NCBI GenBank assembly: GCA_017469935.1
Contig: JAFUFL010000036.1
Span: 1-53,737 of the forward strand
DNA length: 53,737 nt
Source: Lachnospiraceae bacterium
Lineage (GTDB): Bacteria; Bacillota; Clostridia; Lachnospirales; Lachnospiraceae
Direction: 5' to 3'
The first letter of the stretch is position 1. Each line of letters begins with the position of its first letter. Shown here in pieces: positions 7,864 through 18,520 of the stretch. The translations under genes were made by a program, and so were the position numbers. The notes beneath the pieces were generated by a model. That model made no database searches, was not told where the DNA came from, and worked only from the letters and a program-made list of their open reading frames with translations.

Positions 7864-8541
7864 ATGAAGAAAGCAATTATGGCTACCAAGATCGGCATGA
7901 CTCAGATCTTCAGGGAAGACGGAACACTCGTCCCTGTTACAGTCCTTGAGGCAGGCCCCTGTGTCGTAACACAGGTCAAGACCATTGAGAATGATGGTTA
8001 TGAGGCAGTTCAGGTTGGCTTCGGTGAGGCAAAAGAGAGAATCACCACAGTCGACAAGAAGGGCAACAAGGAAGTTGCACACCGCCACGGCGTTGGCAAG
8101 GCTATGAAGGGCCACTTCGACAAGGCCGGCACACCGGTTAAGAAGCACGTTCAGGAATTTAAATTCGAAAACGCTGCAGAGTACAAGCTCGGCGACGAGA
8201 TCAAGGCTGACATCTTTGCGGAAGGCGACAAGATCGACGCTACTGCAGTTACAAAGGGTAAAGGCTTCCAGGGCGCTATCAAGAGACTGGGACAGCACAG
8301 AGGACCCATGGGACACGGTTCCAAGTTCCACCGTCATCAGGGTTCCAACGGATCTTCTTCCGATCCGAGCAGAGTCTACAAGGGCAAGGGAATGCCCGGT
8401 CACATGGGCAGCGTTCAGGTTACGATCCAGAACCTGGAAGTAGTGAGAGTGGATGCGGACAAGAATCTTATTCTGGTCAAAGGCGCTATTCCGGGACCTA
8501 AGAAAGGTCTTGTGACTCTCAAAGAGACCACCAGAGTCTGA
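7864..8541 (+). CDS. rplC: Ribosomal protein L3
   Basis: Large-subunit assembly protein of 225 residues. Family features are the N-terminal [12 protein letters not shown] and the loop [32 protein letters not shown] that reaches towards the peptidyl-transferase centre. An AGAGG-like ribosome binding site precedes the ATG. Followed by rplD after 34 bp. Confidence 0.98.
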   Translation: MKKAIMATKIGMTQIFREDGTLVPVTVLEAGPCVVTQVKTIENDGYEAVQVGFGEAKERITTVDKKGNKEVAHRHGVGKAMKGHFDKAGTPVKKHVQEFKFENAAEYKLGDEIKADIFAEGDKIDATAVTKGKGFQGAIKRLGQHRGPMGHGSKFHRHQGSNGSSSDPSRVYKGKGMPGHMGSVQVTIQNLEVVRVDADKNLILVKGAIPGPKKGLVTLKETTRV

Positions 8542-8575
8542 GCAGTGCCTTAGATGAGAAAGGAGGACCATTCAG

Positions 8576-9199
8576 ATGGCAAACGTATCTGTTTATAATA
8601 TGCAAGGACAGGAAGTCGGCAATATCGACTTAAATGATGCGGTCTTCGGTGTAGAAGTGAACGAGAACCTGCTTCACATGGCAGTTGTTCAGCAGCTGGC
8701 AAACAATCGCCAGGGCACACAGAAGGCTAAAACCCGCTCTGAGGTTTCCGGCGGCGGAAGAAAGCCTTGGAGACAGAAGGGCACAGGCCACGCAAGACAG
8801 GGTTCCACGAGAGCTCCTCAGTGGACAGGCGGCGGCGTAGTATTCGCTCCCACTCCGCGTGACTACTCCTTCAAGATGAATAAGAAGGAAAAACAGGCAG
8901 CAGTCAGAAGCGCTCTGACCGATCGCGTTCAGCAGAACAAGGTTATCGTTCTTGATCAGCTTGCAATGAGCGAGTTCAAGACCAAAGAGTTCGTCAAGGT
9001 TATGGAAAACCTTAAGGCGGCCGGCAAGACCCTTGTAGTTATGGCTGACAAGGATGAGCACGTAGTTAAATCCGCAAACAACATCCCTGCGGTCAAGACT
9101 ACTCTTACATCCCAGATCAATGTTTATGATCTGATGAACGCCCAGACCGTGATCCTTACAAAGGACGCAGTCGCCAAATTGGAGGAGGTGTACGCATAA
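8576..9199 (+). CDS. rplD: Ribosomal protein L4
   Basis: Large-subunit protein of 207 residues lining the exit tunnel; in other bacteria it is the feedback regulator of the S10 operon. The extended tunnel loop reads TRSEVSGGGRKPWRQKGTGHARQGS and APTPRDYS. AGGAGG precedes the ATG. Its stop overlaps the rplW start (TAATG), so the two are translationally coupled. Confidence 0.98.
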   Translation: MANVSVYNMQGQEVGNIDLNDAVFGVEVNENLLHMAVVQQLANNRQGTQKAKTRSEVSGGGRKPWRQKGTGHARQGSTRAPQWTGGGVVFAPTPRDYSFKMNKKEKQAAVRSALTDRVQQNKVIVLDQLAMSEFKTKEFVKVMENLKAAGKTLVVMADKDEHVVKSANNIPAVKTTLTSQINVYDLMNAQTVILTKDAVAKLEEVYA

Positions 9200-9498
9200 T
9201 GGCAACACTGGAATACTATGATATTATTCTGAAGCCCATCCAGACAGAGAAAGCTCTGCAGGATATCGCGGAGAAGAGATACGCTTTCTATGTTCATCCG
9301 GAAGCAAACAAGTTCCAGATCAAGACTGCTGTTGAGAGAATGTTCGACGGCGCCAAGGTCGCCCGCGTGAACACTGTGAACTGCAGACCTAAGAAAAAGA
9401 GAAGAGGAATGGTCTACGGACAGACTGCAAAGCGTAAGAAAGCTTATGTTACGCTTACTGCTGACAGCAAAGAGATCAATCTCTTCACCGGACTTTGA
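9199..9498 (+). CDS. rplW: Ribosomal protein L23
   Basis: Tunnel-exit protein of 99 residues that docks trigger factor and SRP. It begins MATLEYYDIILKPIQTEKA and contains YAFYVHPEANKFQIKTAVE, both typical of L23. The start codon overlaps the rplD stop by one base. Confidence 0.97.
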   Translation: MATLEYYDIILKPIQTEKALQDIAEKRYAFYVHPEANKFQIKTAVERMFDGAKVARVNTVNCRPKKKRRGMVYGQTAKRKKAYVTLTADSKEINLFTGL

Positions 9499-9561
9499 TA
9501 AATAAAAGCGGTGCAAAATTTTGCTTGTCAAAATGAATAAGCATGAAAAGGAGAACTAATC

Positions 9562-10395
9562 ATGGGAATTAAAAAGTATACCGCATATACACCCTCCCGC
9601 AGAAATATGACCGGTTCCGATTTCGCTGAGATCACCAAGAAGACTCCTGAGAAGTCACTTGTTTTCTCTCTGAAGAAGAACGCAGGCCGCAACAACCAGG
9701 GTAAGATCACCGTGAGACATCACGGCGGCGGAAGCAGAAGAAAATACAGAATCATCGATTTCAGAAGACGCAAGGATGGAATCCCTGCAACAGTAATTGG
9801 TATCGAGTACGATCCCAACAGAACAGCTAACATCGCCCTGATCTGCTACGAAGACGGCGAGAAGGCATATATCCTTGCACCCCAGGGCCTCAAGGACGGC
9901 ATGAAGGTTATGAACGGACCTGACGCAGAAGTCAGAGTCGGCAACTGCCTCCCTCTTGAGAAGATCCCGGTAGGTACAATGGTACACAACATTGAGCTTC
10001 ACCCCGGCAAGGGCGGCCAGATGGTCCGCAGCGCGGGCGCAGCTGCACAGCTGATGGCTAAGGAAGGCAAGTATGCTACTCTGAGACTCCCTTCCGGCGA
10101 GATGAGAATGGTTCCTCTGAACTGCAGAGCAACCGTCGGTGTCATCGGCAACATCGATCACAACCTGATCAACTACGGCAAAGCAGGCCGTGTTCGCAAC
10201 ATGGGCATTCGTCCTCACGTACGAGGCAGCGTCATGAACCCCAACGATCACCCTCACGGTGGTGGTGAAGGCAAGGCTCCTGTAGGTCGTCCCGGACCGA
10301 GCACGCCTTGGGGCAAACCTGCACTTGGTTACAAGACGCGTGGAAAGAAAGCTTCTGACAAACTCATCGTTAGACGCAGAGGCGGAAAGAAGTAA
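9562..10395 (+). CDS. rplB: Ribosomal protein L2
   Basis: Core large-subunit protein of 277 residues needed for subunit association and peptidyl transfer. Signature parts are [22 protein letters not shown] near residues 46-70 and, near the C-terminus, [24 protein letters not shown], whose His lies near the peptidyl-transferase centre. AAGGAG precedes the ATG. Confidence 0.98.
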   Translation: MGIKKYTAYTPSRRNMTGSDFAEITKKTPEKSLVFSLKKNAGRNNQGKITVRHHGGGSRRKYRIIDFRRRKDGIPATVIGIEYDPNRTANIALICYEDGEKAYILAPQGLKDGMKVMNGPDAEVRVGNCLPLEKIPVGTMVHNIELHPGKGGQMVRSAGAAAQLMAKEGKYATLRLPSGEMRMVPLNCRATVGVIGNIDHNLINYGKAGRVRNMGIRPHVRGSVMNPNDHPHGGGEGKAPVGRPGPSTPWGKPALGYKTRGKKASDKLIVRRRGGKK

Positions 10396-10406
10396 GGAGG
10401 ATTACC

Positions 10407-10697
10407 ATGGCAAGATCATTAAAGAAAGGGCCGTTTGCAGACAAAAGCCTTTTGAAGAAGGTAGACGCTTTGAACGCATCGGGCAGCAAAGAGGTCATCA
10501 AGACCTGGTCCCGCCGTTCCACCATTTTCCCGTCTTTTGTTGGCCACACAATTGCAGTGCATGACGGCCGCAAGCATGTTCCGGTATATGTTACAGAGGA
10601 CATGGTCGGTCACAAACTCGGTGAGTTCGTTATGACAAGAACTTACAGAGGTCACCAGGGCAACAACAAAGACGAGAGAAGATCTTCCGCCAACTGA
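10407..10697 (+). CDS. rpsS: Ribosomal protein S19
   Basis: Small-subunit head protein of 96 residues that forms a complex with S13. It begins [16 protein letters not shown] and contains [27 protein letters not shown]. It sits 11 bp after rplB, with AAGGAGG in the gap. Confidence 0.98.
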   Translation: MARSLKKGPFADKSLLKKVDALNASGSKEVIKTWSRRSTIFPSFVGHTIAVHDGRKHVPVYVTEDMVGHKLGEFVMTRTYRGHQGNNKDERRSSAN

Positions 10698-10736
10698 TCG
10701 GCCCGGAAGAGTTCACATTGAAAGGAGCGAGGAACT

Positions 10737-11135
10737 ATGGCAAACGGACATAGAACTCAATTTAAGAGAGAGAGAAATGCCCAGAAGGATACAAGACCTT
10801 CTGCAAAGCTTTCTTACGCCAGAATCCCTGTCCAGAAGGCTTGCTTCGTTATGGACGCCATCAGAGGCAAAGACGTCGCAACAGCACAGGGCATTCTGAC
10901 ATACAACAACCGATATGCTTCGGAAGTTATCCTGAAACTGCTTAACAGTGCGGTAGCAAACGCAGAGAACAACCTCGGCATGAACGCAGCAAACCTTTAT
11001 GTTGCTGAGTGCTATGCGTTTGACGGGCCTACAATGAAGAGAATCAGACCCAGAGCACAGGGCAGAGCATACAGAATTCTGAAGAGAATGAGCAACCTTA
11101 AGATCGTCCTTGACGAGAAAAAGGCAGAAGAGTAA
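10737..11135 (+). CDS. rplV: Ribosomal protein L22
   Basis: Tunnel-wall protein of 132 residues. Recognised from ARIPVQKACFVMDAIRGKDVATA and the beta-hairpin/C-terminal GPTMKRIRPRAQGRAYRILKR. The N-terminus (MANGHRTQFKRERNAQKDTRPS) is somewhat longer than in Bacillus. AAGGAG precedes the start. Confidence 0.97.
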   Translation: MANGHRTQFKRERNAQKDTRPSAKLSYARIPVQKACFVMDAIRGKDVATAQGILTYNNRYASEVILKLLNSAVANAENNLGMNAANLYVAECYAFDGPTMKRIRPRAQGRAYRILKRMSNLKIVLDEKKAEE

Positions 11136-11158
11136 TCAGGATAAGAAAGGAGCCTTAA

Positions 11159-11812
11159 ATGGGACAGAAAGTTAATCCTCATGGCCTGAGAGTCGGCGTC
11201 ATCAAAGAATGGGATTCCAAGTGGTATGCCGAGGGTGATTTCTCAGACCTGCTTGTGGAAGATTACAACATCAGAAAGTTTCTGAAGAAGAAATTATTTA
11301 ACGCAGGCATCTCCAAGATCGAGGTGGAGAGAGCTTCCGAGAGAGTTAAAGTTACTGTCTACGCTGCAAAGCCCGGTGTCATCATCGGTAAGGGCGGCCA
11401 GGAGATCGAGAAGACCAAGGCTGAGCTTCAGAAGCTCACCGGCAAGAAGATCTTCCTCGACATCAAGGAAATCAAGCGCCCCGATAAGGATGCACAGCTT
11501 GTTGCCGAAAATATTGCGAAGCAGCTCGAGGAGCGTGTTTCTTTCCGCCGCGCTATGAAGTCCGCTATGGGCAGAACAATGAAGTCCGGCGCACTCGGAA
11601 TCAAGGCAGCTTGCGGCGGCCGTCTCGGCGGAGCTGATATCGCTCGTACTGAGACCTACAGCGAGGGAACCATCCCGCTGCAGACCCTGCGCGCAGACAT
11701 CGATTATGGTTTTGCTGAGGCCAATACCACTTATGGTAAGGTCGGTGTTAAGGTTTGGATCTACAAAGGCGAGATTCTTCCTACAAAGAATACCGATTCG
11801 GCTCAGGCTTGA
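11159..11812 (+). CDS. rpsC: Ribosomal protein S3
   Basis: Small-subunit protein of 217 residues at the mRNA entry site. It begins [24 protein letters not shown]. The KH-domain signature is [12 protein letters not shown], followed by the C-terminal [22 protein letters not shown]. Confidence 0.98.
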   Translation: MGQKVNPHGLRVGVIKEWDSKWYAEGDFSDLLVEDYNIRKFLKKKLFNAGISKIEVERASERVKVTVYAAKPGVIIGKGGQEIEKTKAELQKLTGKKIFLDIKEIKRPDKDAQLVAENIAKQLEERVSFRRAMKSAMGRTMKSGALGIKAACGGRLGGADIARTETYSEGTIPLQTLRADIDYGFAEANTTYGKVGVKVWIYKGEILPTKNTDSAQA

Positions 11813-11832
11813 GTTAAGGAGGTACGTACACT

Positions 11833-12261
11833 ATGTTAATGCCTAAAAGAGTTAAATATCGTAAACAGTTCCGCGGCAGCATGGCAGGTACCCCTACCAG
11901 AGGCACAACTGTCAGCTACGGCGATTATGGTCTGGTATGCATGGAGCCCGTGTGGATCCGTTCCAACCAGATTGAGGCAGCTCGTGTCGCCATGACACGT
12001 TACATCAAGAGATATGGTAAAGTCTGGATCAAGATTTTCCCTGATAAGCCGGTAACAAAGAAGCCTGCTGAAGTCCGTATGGGTTCAGGTAAAGGCGCAG
12101 TTGAGTACTGGGTAGCAGTAGTCAAGCCCGGCAGAGTCATGTTTGAGATTGCCGGTGTACCGGAAGAGACGGCTAAGGAAGCGCTTCGTCTGGCAGCTAA
12201 CAAGCTTCCCTGCAAGTGCAAGATCGTTTCCAAGGCACAGGTGGAAGGCGGTGCAAAATAA
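11833..12261 (+). CDS. rplP: Ribosomal protein L16
   Basis: Large-subunit protein of 142 residues near the A-site tRNA elbow. Signature segments are [37 protein letters not shown] and [16 protein letters not shown]. The stop codon overlaps the rpmC start by one base (TAATG). Confidence 0.98.
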   Translation: MLMPKRVKYRKQFRGSMAGTPTRGTTVSYGDYGLVCMEPVWIRSNQIEAARVAMTRYIKRYGKVWIKIFPDKPVTKKPAEVRMGSGKGAVEYWVAVVKPGRVMFEIAGVPEETAKEALRLAANKLPCKCKIVSKAQVEGGAK

Positions 12262-12461
12262 TGAAGAGCAAAGCATATTTAGAGGAATTGAGAAACAAAT
12301 CTGTGGATGAGCTTTCCCAGGAGCTTGTCTCCGCTAAGAAGGAGCTCTTTAACCTCAGATTCCAGAATGCCACCAATCAGCTGAAGAATACGGCCAGAAT
12401 CACTGAGGTGAGAAAGAACATCGCCAGAATTCAGACTGTGATTTCCAGCAAGGCAGAGTAA
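12261..12461 (+). CDS. rpmC: Ribosomal protein L29
   Basis: Helical-hairpin protein of 66 residues at the tunnel exit. It contains [30 protein letters not shown] and [10 protein letters not shown]. The ATG that overlaps the rplP stop is the true start; the frame stays open further upstream only because it runs inside rplP. Confidence 0.97.
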   Translation: MKSKAYLEELRNKSVDELSQELVSAKKELFNLRFQNATNQLKNTARITEVRKNIARIQTVISSKAE

Positions 12462-12486
12462 TCCGGGAAGGTAAAGGAAACAAATC

Positions 12487-12741
12487 ATGGAAAGAAATCT
12501 TAGAAAAGTCCGTATCGGCAAGGTAGTCAGTGACAAGATGGACAAGACAATTGTCGTGGCTATTGAAGATCACGTGAAACATCCGCTGATTGGTAAGATC
12601 GTTAAAAAGACTTATAAGCTTCGCGCTCACGACGAAAACAACGAGTGCGGCGTCGGCGATACTGTAAAGGTCATGGAGACCAGACCGCTGTCCAAGACAA
12701 AGAGATGGAGACTGGTCGAGATCGTTGAGAAGGCTAGATAA
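12487..12741 (+). CDS. rpsQ: Ribosomal protein S17
   Basis: Primary 16S rRNA-binding protein of 84 residues with an OB fold. Signature segments are [33 protein letters not shown] and [18 protein letters not shown]. Confidence 0.97.
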   Translation: MERNLRKVRIGKVVSDKMDKTIVVAIEDHVKHPLIGKIVKKTYKLRAHDENNECGVGDTVKVMETRPLSKTKRWRLVEIVEKAR

Positions 12742-12759
12742 CCAGAAAGGAAAACGAAT

Positions 12760-13128
12760 ATGATTCAGCAGGAAAGCAGACTCAGAGTCGCTGACAATAC
12801 CGGTGCAAAGGAACTGCTCTGCATCCGTGTCTGCGGCGGCTCTACAAGAAGATATGCAAGAATCGGCGATACCATCATTGCAACCGTTAAAGAGGCAACG
12901 CCCGGCGGCGTTGTCAAGAAGGGTGATGTTGTTAAGGCTGTCGTCGTTCGTACAGTCAACACAACACGCAGAAAAGACGGCTCCTACATCAGATTCGATG
13001 AGAATGCGGCTGTCATCATCAAAGATGATCTGACACCTACAGGAACCCGTATCTTTGGGCCCGTCGCCAGAGAGCTTCGTGAGAAGAAGTACATGAAGAT
13101 CCTTTCCCTGGCTCCCGAAGTATTATAA
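12760..13128 (+). CDS. rplN: Ribosomal protein L14
   Basis: Large-subunit interface protein of 122 residues. It begins [19 protein letters not shown] and contains [13 protein letters not shown] and [14 protein letters not shown], all highly conserved in L14. AGAAAGGA precedes the ATG. Confidence 0.98.
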   Translation: MIQQESRLRVADNTGAKELLCIRVCGGSTRRYARIGDTIIATVKEATPGGVVKKGDVVKAVVVRTVNTTRRKDGSYIRFDENAAVIIKDDLTPTGTRIFGPVARELREKKYMKILSLAPEVL

Positions 13129-13140
13129 GGAGGATCAAAG

Positions 13141-13452
13141 ATGGCAACGAGTAAGATCAAAGTTGGCGACACTGTCAGAGTGATCGCCGGCAAGAGCAAA
13201 GGTAAAGAAGGCAAGGTTACTGCAGTCGACCGCAAGAACGGAAGAGTTACCGTAGAGGGCGCTAACATTGTTACAAAGCACAACAAGCCTTCCATGGCTA
13301 ACCCCAACGGCGGCATCACGCAGCAGGAAGCTCCCCTGGATGCATCCAACGTTATGCTGGTTGTTGACGGACAGGTAACCCGCGTCGGTTTCAGTGTAGA
13401 GAACGGCAAGAAGGTCCGTGTCGCTAAGAAGACCGGCAAAGTGATCGACTGA
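13141..13452 (+). CDS. rplX: Ribosomal protein L24
   Basis: Assembly-initiator protein of 103 residues. The KOW motif is visible at the N-terminus ([22 protein letters not shown]), followed by [21 protein letters not shown] lies just before the ATG. Confidence 0.97.
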   Translation: MATSKIKVGDTVRVIAGKSKGKEGKVTAVDRKNGRVTVEGANIVTKHNKPSMANPNGGITQQEAPLDASNVMLVVDGQVTRVGFSVENGKKVRVAKKTGKVID

Positions 13453-13473
13453 TAACGGAAAGGAGATCTACCA

Positions 13474-14019
13474 ATGTCGAGTAGACTGAAAGATCTGTAC
13501 AACACAGAAATTCGTGAACAGATGACAAAAAAGTTCGGCTACACCAACGTTATGCAGGTGCCGAAATTAGATAAAATCGTAGTCAACATGGGTGTCGGTG
13601 AGGCAAGAGAGAACGAGAAGCTCCTCGAGGCAGCTGCCAAGGATATGGAGATCATTACCGGCCAGAAGCCCGTACTGACAAGGGCTAAGAAGTCCATCGC
13701 TAACTTCAAGATCAGAGAAGGCATGCCGATCGGCTGCAAGGTCACACTTCGCGGCGACAGAATGTACGAGTTCCTTGACAGACTGGTCAACCTGGCACTT
13801 CCCCGTGTCCGTGACTTCCGTGGCGTTAACCCCAACTCCTTCGACGGCAGAGGAAACTATGCAATGGGCATCAAGGAGCAGCTGATCTTCCCTGAGATCG
13901 AGTATGACAAGATCGACAAGGTAAGAGGTATGGATATCATCTTTACCACAACTGCACACACCGATGAAGAGGCAAGAGAGCTTCTGAGACTCTTCAACAT
14001 GCCTTTTGCAAGAGACTGA
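13474..14019 (+). CDS. rplE: Ribosomal protein L5
   Basis: 5S rRNA-binding protein of 181 residues. Signature segments are [40 protein letters not shown] and [26 protein letters not shown] precedes the ATG. Confidence 0.98.
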   Translation: MSSRLKDLYNTEIREQMTKKFGYTNVMQVPKLDKIVVNMGVGEARENEKLLEAAAKDMEIITGQKPVLTRAKKSIANFKIREGMPIGCKVTLRGDRMYEFLDRLVNLALPRVRDFRGVNPNSFDGRGNYAMGIKEQLIFPEIEYDKIDKVRGMDIIFTTTAHTDEEARELLRLFNMPFARD

Positions 14020-14056
14020 TCCGGGAAACCGGTACTTAGACCATTAGGAGGAAAAA

Positions 14057-14242
14057 ATGGCTAAAACATCCATGAAAGTAAAGCAGCAGATGAAACCCAA
14101 GTTCTCCACGAGAGCTTATACACGCTGCAAGATCTGCGGTCGTCCGCACTCTGTTCTGAAAAAGTATGGCATTTGCAGAATTTGCTTCCGTGAGCTGGCT
14201 TACAAAGGACAGATCCCGGGCGTCAAGAAAGCAAGCTGGTAA
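14057..14242 (+). CDS. rpsZ: Ribosomal protein S14, zinc-binding type
   Basis: Short S14 of 61 residues. Two CxxC pairs (CKIC and CRIC) bind one zinc, so this is the zinc-dependent C+ paralog rather than the long zinc-free form. The C-terminus [11 protein letters not shown] is conserved. AGGAGG precedes the ATG. Confidence 0.97.
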   Translation: MAKTSMKVKQQMKPKFSTRAYTRCKICGRPHSVLKKYGICRICFRELAYKGQIPGVKKASW

Positions 14243-14273
14243 TAGCAGACGAATAATATAGGAGGCAAATCAG

Positions 14274-14675
14274 ATGACAATGAGCGATCCGATTGCAGAT
14301 ATGCTTACAAGAATCCGTAATGCAAATACTGCGAAACACGATACAGTAGATATTCCCTACTCCAAGATCAAGTTCTCCATCGCGCAGATCCTGCTTGATG
14401 AGGGATATGTTAAGAGCGTTGACCTTGTTGACAACGGCAGCTTCAAAGACATCAGAGTTACTCTGAAGTACGGCGCTGACAAGAACGACAAGATCATCAC
14501 AGGCCTTAAGAGAATCTCCAAACCCGGCCTTCGCGTATATGCGAACAAGGAGCAGGTTCCGAAGGTACTTGACGGACTTGGAATCGCAATCCTTTCCACA
14601 AACCAGGGCGTTGTGACCGATAAGAAGGCCAGAGAGCTCCAGGTTGGCGGCGAAGTTCTTGCATTTGTTTGGTAA
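14274..14675 (+). CDS. rpsH: Ribosomal protein S8
   Basis: 16S rRNA central-domain binder of 133 residues; in E. coli it is the spc operon repressor. It begins [18 protein letters not shown], typical of Bacillota, and ends [19 protein letters not shown] 14274 has GGAGG at good spacing; a second ATG lies two codons later. Confidence 0.98.
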   Translation: MTMSDPIADMLTRIRNANTAKHDTVDIPYSKIKFSIAQILLDEGYVKSVDLVDNGSFKDIRVTLKYGADKNDKIITGLKRISKPGLRVYANKEQVPKVLDGLGIAILSTNQGVVTDKKARELQVGGEVLAFVW

Positions 14676-14718
14676 TATCGATAAACACTATTGTAAATAA
14701 CACAGGAGGTACGGGCGA

Positions 14719-15261
14719 ATGTCACGAATTGGAAGAATGCCAATCGCTATCCCTGCAGGTGTGACTGTAGATATAGCAGAAAATAATAATGTGACTGTAA
14801 AGGGCCCCAAGGGTGAACTGACCAGGGCTCTGCCGAAGGAAATGACGATTAAATTGGAGGATGGCAAGATCGTAGTTGAGCGTCCTAACGATCTCAAGAA
14901 AGAGAAATCCCTCCACGGACTGACAAGAAGTCTGCTTCACAACATGGTAGTCGGCGTGACCACAGGTTTCGAGAAGAAGCTGGAAGTCAACGGCGTAGGT
15001 TACAGAGCAGCAAAATCCGGAAATACGCTTACACTGAATTTAGGATATTCTCACCCGGTTGAGATGATCGACCCTGAGGGAATTACCTCAGAAGTGCAGG
15101 GTACTAACGTGATCATCGTCAAGGGTATTGACAAAGAAGCCGTCGGCCAGTATGCGGCAGACATCAGAGATAAGAGAAGACCGGAACCTTATAAGGGCAA
15201 GGGAATCAAGTATGCTGATGAGCACATCAGACGCAAGGTCGGTAAGACAGGCAAGAAATAA
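14719..15261 (+). CDS. rplF: Ribosomal protein L6
   Basis: Large-subunit protein of 180 residues near the factor-binding site. It begins [15 protein letters not shown] and ends with [28 protein letters not shown], the L6 signature. AGGAGG lies before the ATG. Confidence 0.98.
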   Translation: MSRIGRMPIAIPAGVTVDIAENNNVTVKGPKGELTRALPKEMTIKLEDGKIVVERPNDLKKEKSLHGLTRSLLHNMVVGVTTGFEKKLEVNGVGYRAAKSGNTLTLNLGYSHPVEMIDPEGITSEVQGTNVIIVKGIDKEAVGQYAADIRDKRRPEPYKGKGIKYADEHIRRKVGKTGKK

Positions 15262-15286
15262 ATAGCATAGATTTTGGAGGATAACA

Positions 15287-15655
15287 ATGGTTAAGAAGGA
15301 AAACAGAAAGGCCATTCGCGAGAAAAAGCACGCCAGGATCCGCAACCGTTTCAGCGGCACGGCGCAGAGACCGCGCCTGGCTGTCTATAGAAGCAATAAG
15401 CACATCTATGCTCAGATTATCGATGATGACGCACAGAAGACTCTGGTATCCGCCGGCACCGTTGAGAAAGAGATCAAAGAAGCCCTTGAGAATACTGATG
15501 ACATCGCAGCAGCCGAGAAGGTTGGCGAAGTGATCGGCAAGAGAGCTGTTGAGAAGGGAATCACGGAAGTCGTTTTCGACAGAGGCGGTTATGTTTATCA
15601 GGGCAAGATTGCAGCCCTTGCTGAGGCAGCTCGTAAAGCTGGCCTTGATTTCTAA
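15287..15655 (+). CDS. rplR: Ribosomal protein L18
   Basis: 5S rRNA-binding protein of 122 residues. It contains [31 protein letters not shown] and ends [26 protein letters not shown] (given as separate known blocks). TTGGAGG precedes the ATG. Confidence 0.97.
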   Translation: MVKKENRKAIREKKHARIRNRFSGTAQRPRLAVYRSNKHIYAQIIDDDAQKTLVSAGTVEKEIKEALENTDDIAAAEKVGEVIGKRAVEKGITEVVFDRGGYVYQGKIAALAEAARKAGLDF

Positions 15656-15672
15656 GGAAGGGAGACTCACAC

Positions 15673-16182
15673 ATGAAACGTGCAATGATTGATGCAAGTC
15701 AGATGGAACTCACCGATAAGGTAGTAACCATCAAACGCGTTACGAAGGTCGTTAAAGGCGGACGTAACATGCGCTTTACAGCCCTGGTAGTCGTAGGTGA
15801 CGGTAACGGCCATGTTGGCTGTGGTCTGGGCAAAGCAACTGAAATTCCGGAAGCAATCCGCAAGGGCAGAGAAGACGCAGCAAAAAATCTTGTCAGCGTT
15901 GCTCTCGACGAGGTTTCCAGTATTTCTCACGATTATATCGGAAAGTACGGCTCTGCACAGGTTCTGCTTAAGAAATCCCCCGATGGTACCGGTATCATCG
16001 CAGGTGGTCCCGCTCGTACGGTCTGCGAACTTGCAGGAATTAAGAACATCAGAACCAAGTCCCTGGGCTCCAACAACACGCAGAACGTCGTTCTTGCAAC
16101 CATCAACGGCCTCAGCCAGCTGAAGGTTCCGGAGGAAGTTGCTGCAAGACGCGGAAAGAGCGTTGCTGACCTCAAGGGCTGA
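15673..16182 (+). CDS. rpsE: Ribosomal protein S5
   Basis: Small-subunit protein of 169 residues involved in mRNA helicase function and accuracy. The double-stranded-RNA-binding N-terminal part reads [20 protein letters not shown] then [20 protein letters not shown]. The C-terminal part contains [17 protein letters not shown]. Confidence 0.98.
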   Translation: MKRAMIDASQMELTDKVVTIKRVTKVVKGGRNMRFTALVVVGDGNGHVGCGLGKATEIPEAIRKGREDAAKNLVSVALDEVSSISHDYIGKYGSAQVLLKKSPDGTGIIAGGPARTVCELAGIKNIRTKSLGSNNTQNVVLATINGLSQLKVPEEVAARRGKSVADLKG

Positions 16183-16216
16183 TTTATAGCCAAAGCAAGC
16201 CGAAAGGAGAATTGGT

Positions 16217-16432
16217 ATGCCTACAGATGTAAAAGAGACAAAGGCTGAGCCGAAAAAGCTTAAGATCACTCTGATCAAGTCTACCATCGGTGCAGTTCCG
16301 AAGAATAAAAAGATCGTGGAATCCATGGGCTTTAAGAAACTTAACAGCTTTGTGATTCTGCCCGACAACGCAGCGACCAGAGGCCAGATCCGCCAGATCA
16401 GCCACATGGTCAAGGTTGAAGAACTGGACTAA
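16217..16432 (+). CDS. rpmD: Ribosomal protein L30
   Basis: Protein of 71 residues, slightly longer than the usual 60 because of about ten charged N-terminal residues. The core KKLKITLIKSTIGAVPKNKK and LGF-type region (MGFKKLNSFVILPD) identify it. AAGGAG precedes the ATG. Confidence 0.95.
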   Translation: MPTDVKETKAEPKKLKITLIKSTIGAVPKNKKIVESMGFKKLNSFVILPDNAATRGQIRQISHMVKVEELD

Positions 16433-16444
16433 GGGAGGTATAAA

Positions 16445-16885
16445 ATGGAATTATCAAATTTGAGACCTGCTGACGGTTCCAAGCACAGCAAATACAGAAA
16501 AGGCCGCGGCCACGCTTCCGGAAACGGAAAGACCGCTGGTTACGGACACAAGGGACAGAAGGCTCGTTCCGGCGCTCCCAGACCGGGATTCGAAGGCGGC
16601 CAGATGCCTCTGTACAGAAGACTCCCCAAGAGAGGCTTCACATGCTACAACAGCAAGGACATTGTTGCGATCGACATCACAAAGCTTGAGAAGTTTGAAG
16701 ACGGTGCAACGGTTGATGTTCAGGCACTCAAGGACTGCGGTATCATCAAAGAGTCAAGGGACGGCGTCAAGATCATCGGATGCGGCGACCTTTCCAAGAA
16801 ACTCAATGTTAAGGTGAACGCTTACAGTGCTGCCGCAAAAGCTAAGATCGAGGCAGCTGGCGGTACAGCCGAAGTCGCAGAATAA
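16445..16885 (+). CDS. rplO: Ribosomal protein L15
   Basis: Large-subunit assembly protein of 146 residues. It begins MELSNLRPADGSKHSKYRKG and carries the Gly/Arg-rich segment GKTAGYGHKGQKARSG, then PGFEGGQMPLYRRLPKRGF. AGGGAGG precedes the ATG. Confidence 0.98.
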   Translation: MELSNLRPADGSKHSKYRKGRGHASGNGKTAGYGHKGQKARSGAPRPGFEGGQMPLYRRLPKRGFTCYNSKDIVAIDITKLEKFEDGATVDVQALKDCGIIKESRDGVKIIGCGDLSKKLNVKVNAYSAAAKAKIEAAGGTAEVAE

Positions 16886-17011
16886 CACAGGGAGAAAAAT
16901 CTCCACTGAGTTATTGGATGCACACGCGTACGGAAACGTAGAAGCTGCCTTGCGGCAACCCGCACGCGGCGCAGCGGCTCGTAAAGCGAGCCTTAAATTT
17001 CGGGAATCAGA

Positions 17012-17049
17012 CCGCTTTTTCCTCTGGTTCAAAATAGAGGGGGAAGCGG
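17012..17049 (+). promoter_or_regulatory. 14-bp RNA hairpin before secY
   Basis: CCGCTTTTTCCTCT pairs fully with AGAGGGGGAAGCGG (three G-U pairs) around a 10-nt loop, ending 30 bp before the secY start, within a 194-bp rplO-secY spacer. No T-run follows, so it is not a terminator. A role in secY translation or mRNA processing is inference. Confidence 0.6.
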
Positions 17050-17079
17050 CATAGCCCGTTAACCTATGAGGTCTGTGTT

Positions 17080-18393
17080 ATGTTAGAGTCTGTAAAAAAT
17101 GCTTTTAGGTTAAAAGAGGTCCGGCAAAAGCTGCTGTACACGCTTGTCATGATGATTGTGATCCGTATCGGCTCACAGCTTCCGGCTCCCGGTATTGACA
17201 GGACATACTTCAGCAACTGGTTTGCCGCACAGACCGGCGATGCATTCAGTTTTGTCGATGCATTTACCGGCGGCTCTTTTTTGAACATGTCCATTCTGGC
17301 ACTGAACATTACACCCTACATTACATCGTCGATCATCATCCAGCTTCTCACGATCGCAATCCCCAAGCTTGAGGAGATGCAGAAAGAAGGAGAAGAGGGA
17401 AGGAAGCTTCTTGTCTCCATCACCCGTTATGTCACCGTTGCGCTGGCTCTTATGGAAGCGGCTGCAATGGCGATCGGTTTCGGAAGACAGGGCCTTCTCG
17501 AAGAGTACAACGCCATCAACATTATCATGGTCATCTGTACGCTGACGGCAGGCAGTGCGTTCCTTATGTGGATCGGCGAGCAGATTACTGAAAAGGGTGT
17601 CGGAAATGGTATCTCGATCGTACTTGCTATCAATATCATATCCAGAATGCCTCAGGACATCGCAAGTCTTTTCTCTCAGTTCGTATTCGGAAAGACGATC
17701 GCCATCGGTGCGGTGGCAGCGCTGATCATCATTGCGATCATCGTGCTCATGGTTGTCATGGTCATCTTCCTCAACGACGCAGAGAGAAGGATTCCGGTGC
17801 AGTACGCACAGAAGATCCAGGGCAGAAGACTTGTCGGCGGCGCCAACTCCGTTATTCCCCTCAAGGTGAATACGGCTGGCGTTATGCCCATCATCTTCGC
17901 TTCCTCCATTATGGAGTTCCCCGTGATCATCTCCACACTGGCCGGTTACAAGGGAACGGGAATCTGGTCGGAAGTTCTCCGCTATCTTTCCTCTTCCTAC
18001 TGGTGCAATCCCAGCCAGATCAAGTATTCATTAGGTCTTGTCGTATATATCGTACTGCTGATCTTCTTCGCGTACTTCTATACGTCAATCACCTTCAATC
18101 CGCTGGAGATTGCCGACAATTTGAAAAAGCGCGGAGGTTTCATCCCGGGTATCCGTCCCGGCAAACCTACAAGTGAGTATCTTAACAGAATCCTGAATTA
18201 TATCATCTTTATCGGCGCGATCGGTCTTACGATCGTCGGTATCCTCCCTTTCTTCTTCAGAGGCGTTTTCGGCGCTTCCGTATCCTTTGGAGGAACCAGC
18301 CTGATCATCGTAGTCAGCGTTGTGCTTGAGACGATCAAGCAGATCGAGTCCATGATGATGGTAAGGAATTATAAGGGATTCCTTAACGATTGA
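17080..18393 (+). CDS. secY: Preprotein translocase channel subunit SecY
   Basis: Channel of the general secretion system, 437 residues with ten predicted membrane segments. Signature parts are IGSQLPAPGID after TM1, the plug/TM2 region NMSILALNITPYITSSIIIQLL, and RRIPVQYAQKIQGRR in a cytosolic loop that contacts ribosome and SecA. It lies in the spc part of the cluster between rplO and adk, its usual place. Confidence 0.98.
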   Translation: MLESVKNAFRLKEVRQKLLYTLVMMIVIRIGSQLPAPGIDRTYFSNWFAAQTGDAFSFVDAFTGGSFLNMSILALNITPYITSSIIIQLLTIAIPKLEEMQKEGEEGRKLLVSITRYVTVALALMEAAAMAIGFGRQGLLEEYNAINIIMVICTLTAGSAFLMWIGEQITEKGVGNGISIVLAINIISRMPQDIASLFSQFVFGKTIAIGAVAALIIIAIIVLMVVMVIFLNDAERRIPVQYAQKIQGRRLVGGANSVIPLKVNTAGVMPIIFASSIMEFPVIISTLAGYKGTGIWSEVLRYLSSSYWCNPSQIKYSLGLVVYIVLLIFFAYFYTSITFNPLEIADNLKKRGGFIPGIRPGKPTSEYLNRILNYIIFIGAIGLTIVGILPFFFRGVFGASVSFGGTSLIIVVSVVLETIKQIESMMMVRNYKGFLND

Positions 18394-18520
18394 TCTTTGG
18401 CGCATGGTCCGGAGACGGTGAAACTGATGTTTTGCCGGCTCCGGTTTGATGCGCATCGAAAAAAACTTAAGAGTTAACTGTTTTAAGCTTCAGAGCGGAG
18501 AGCTCAGAATGGAGGTTGCA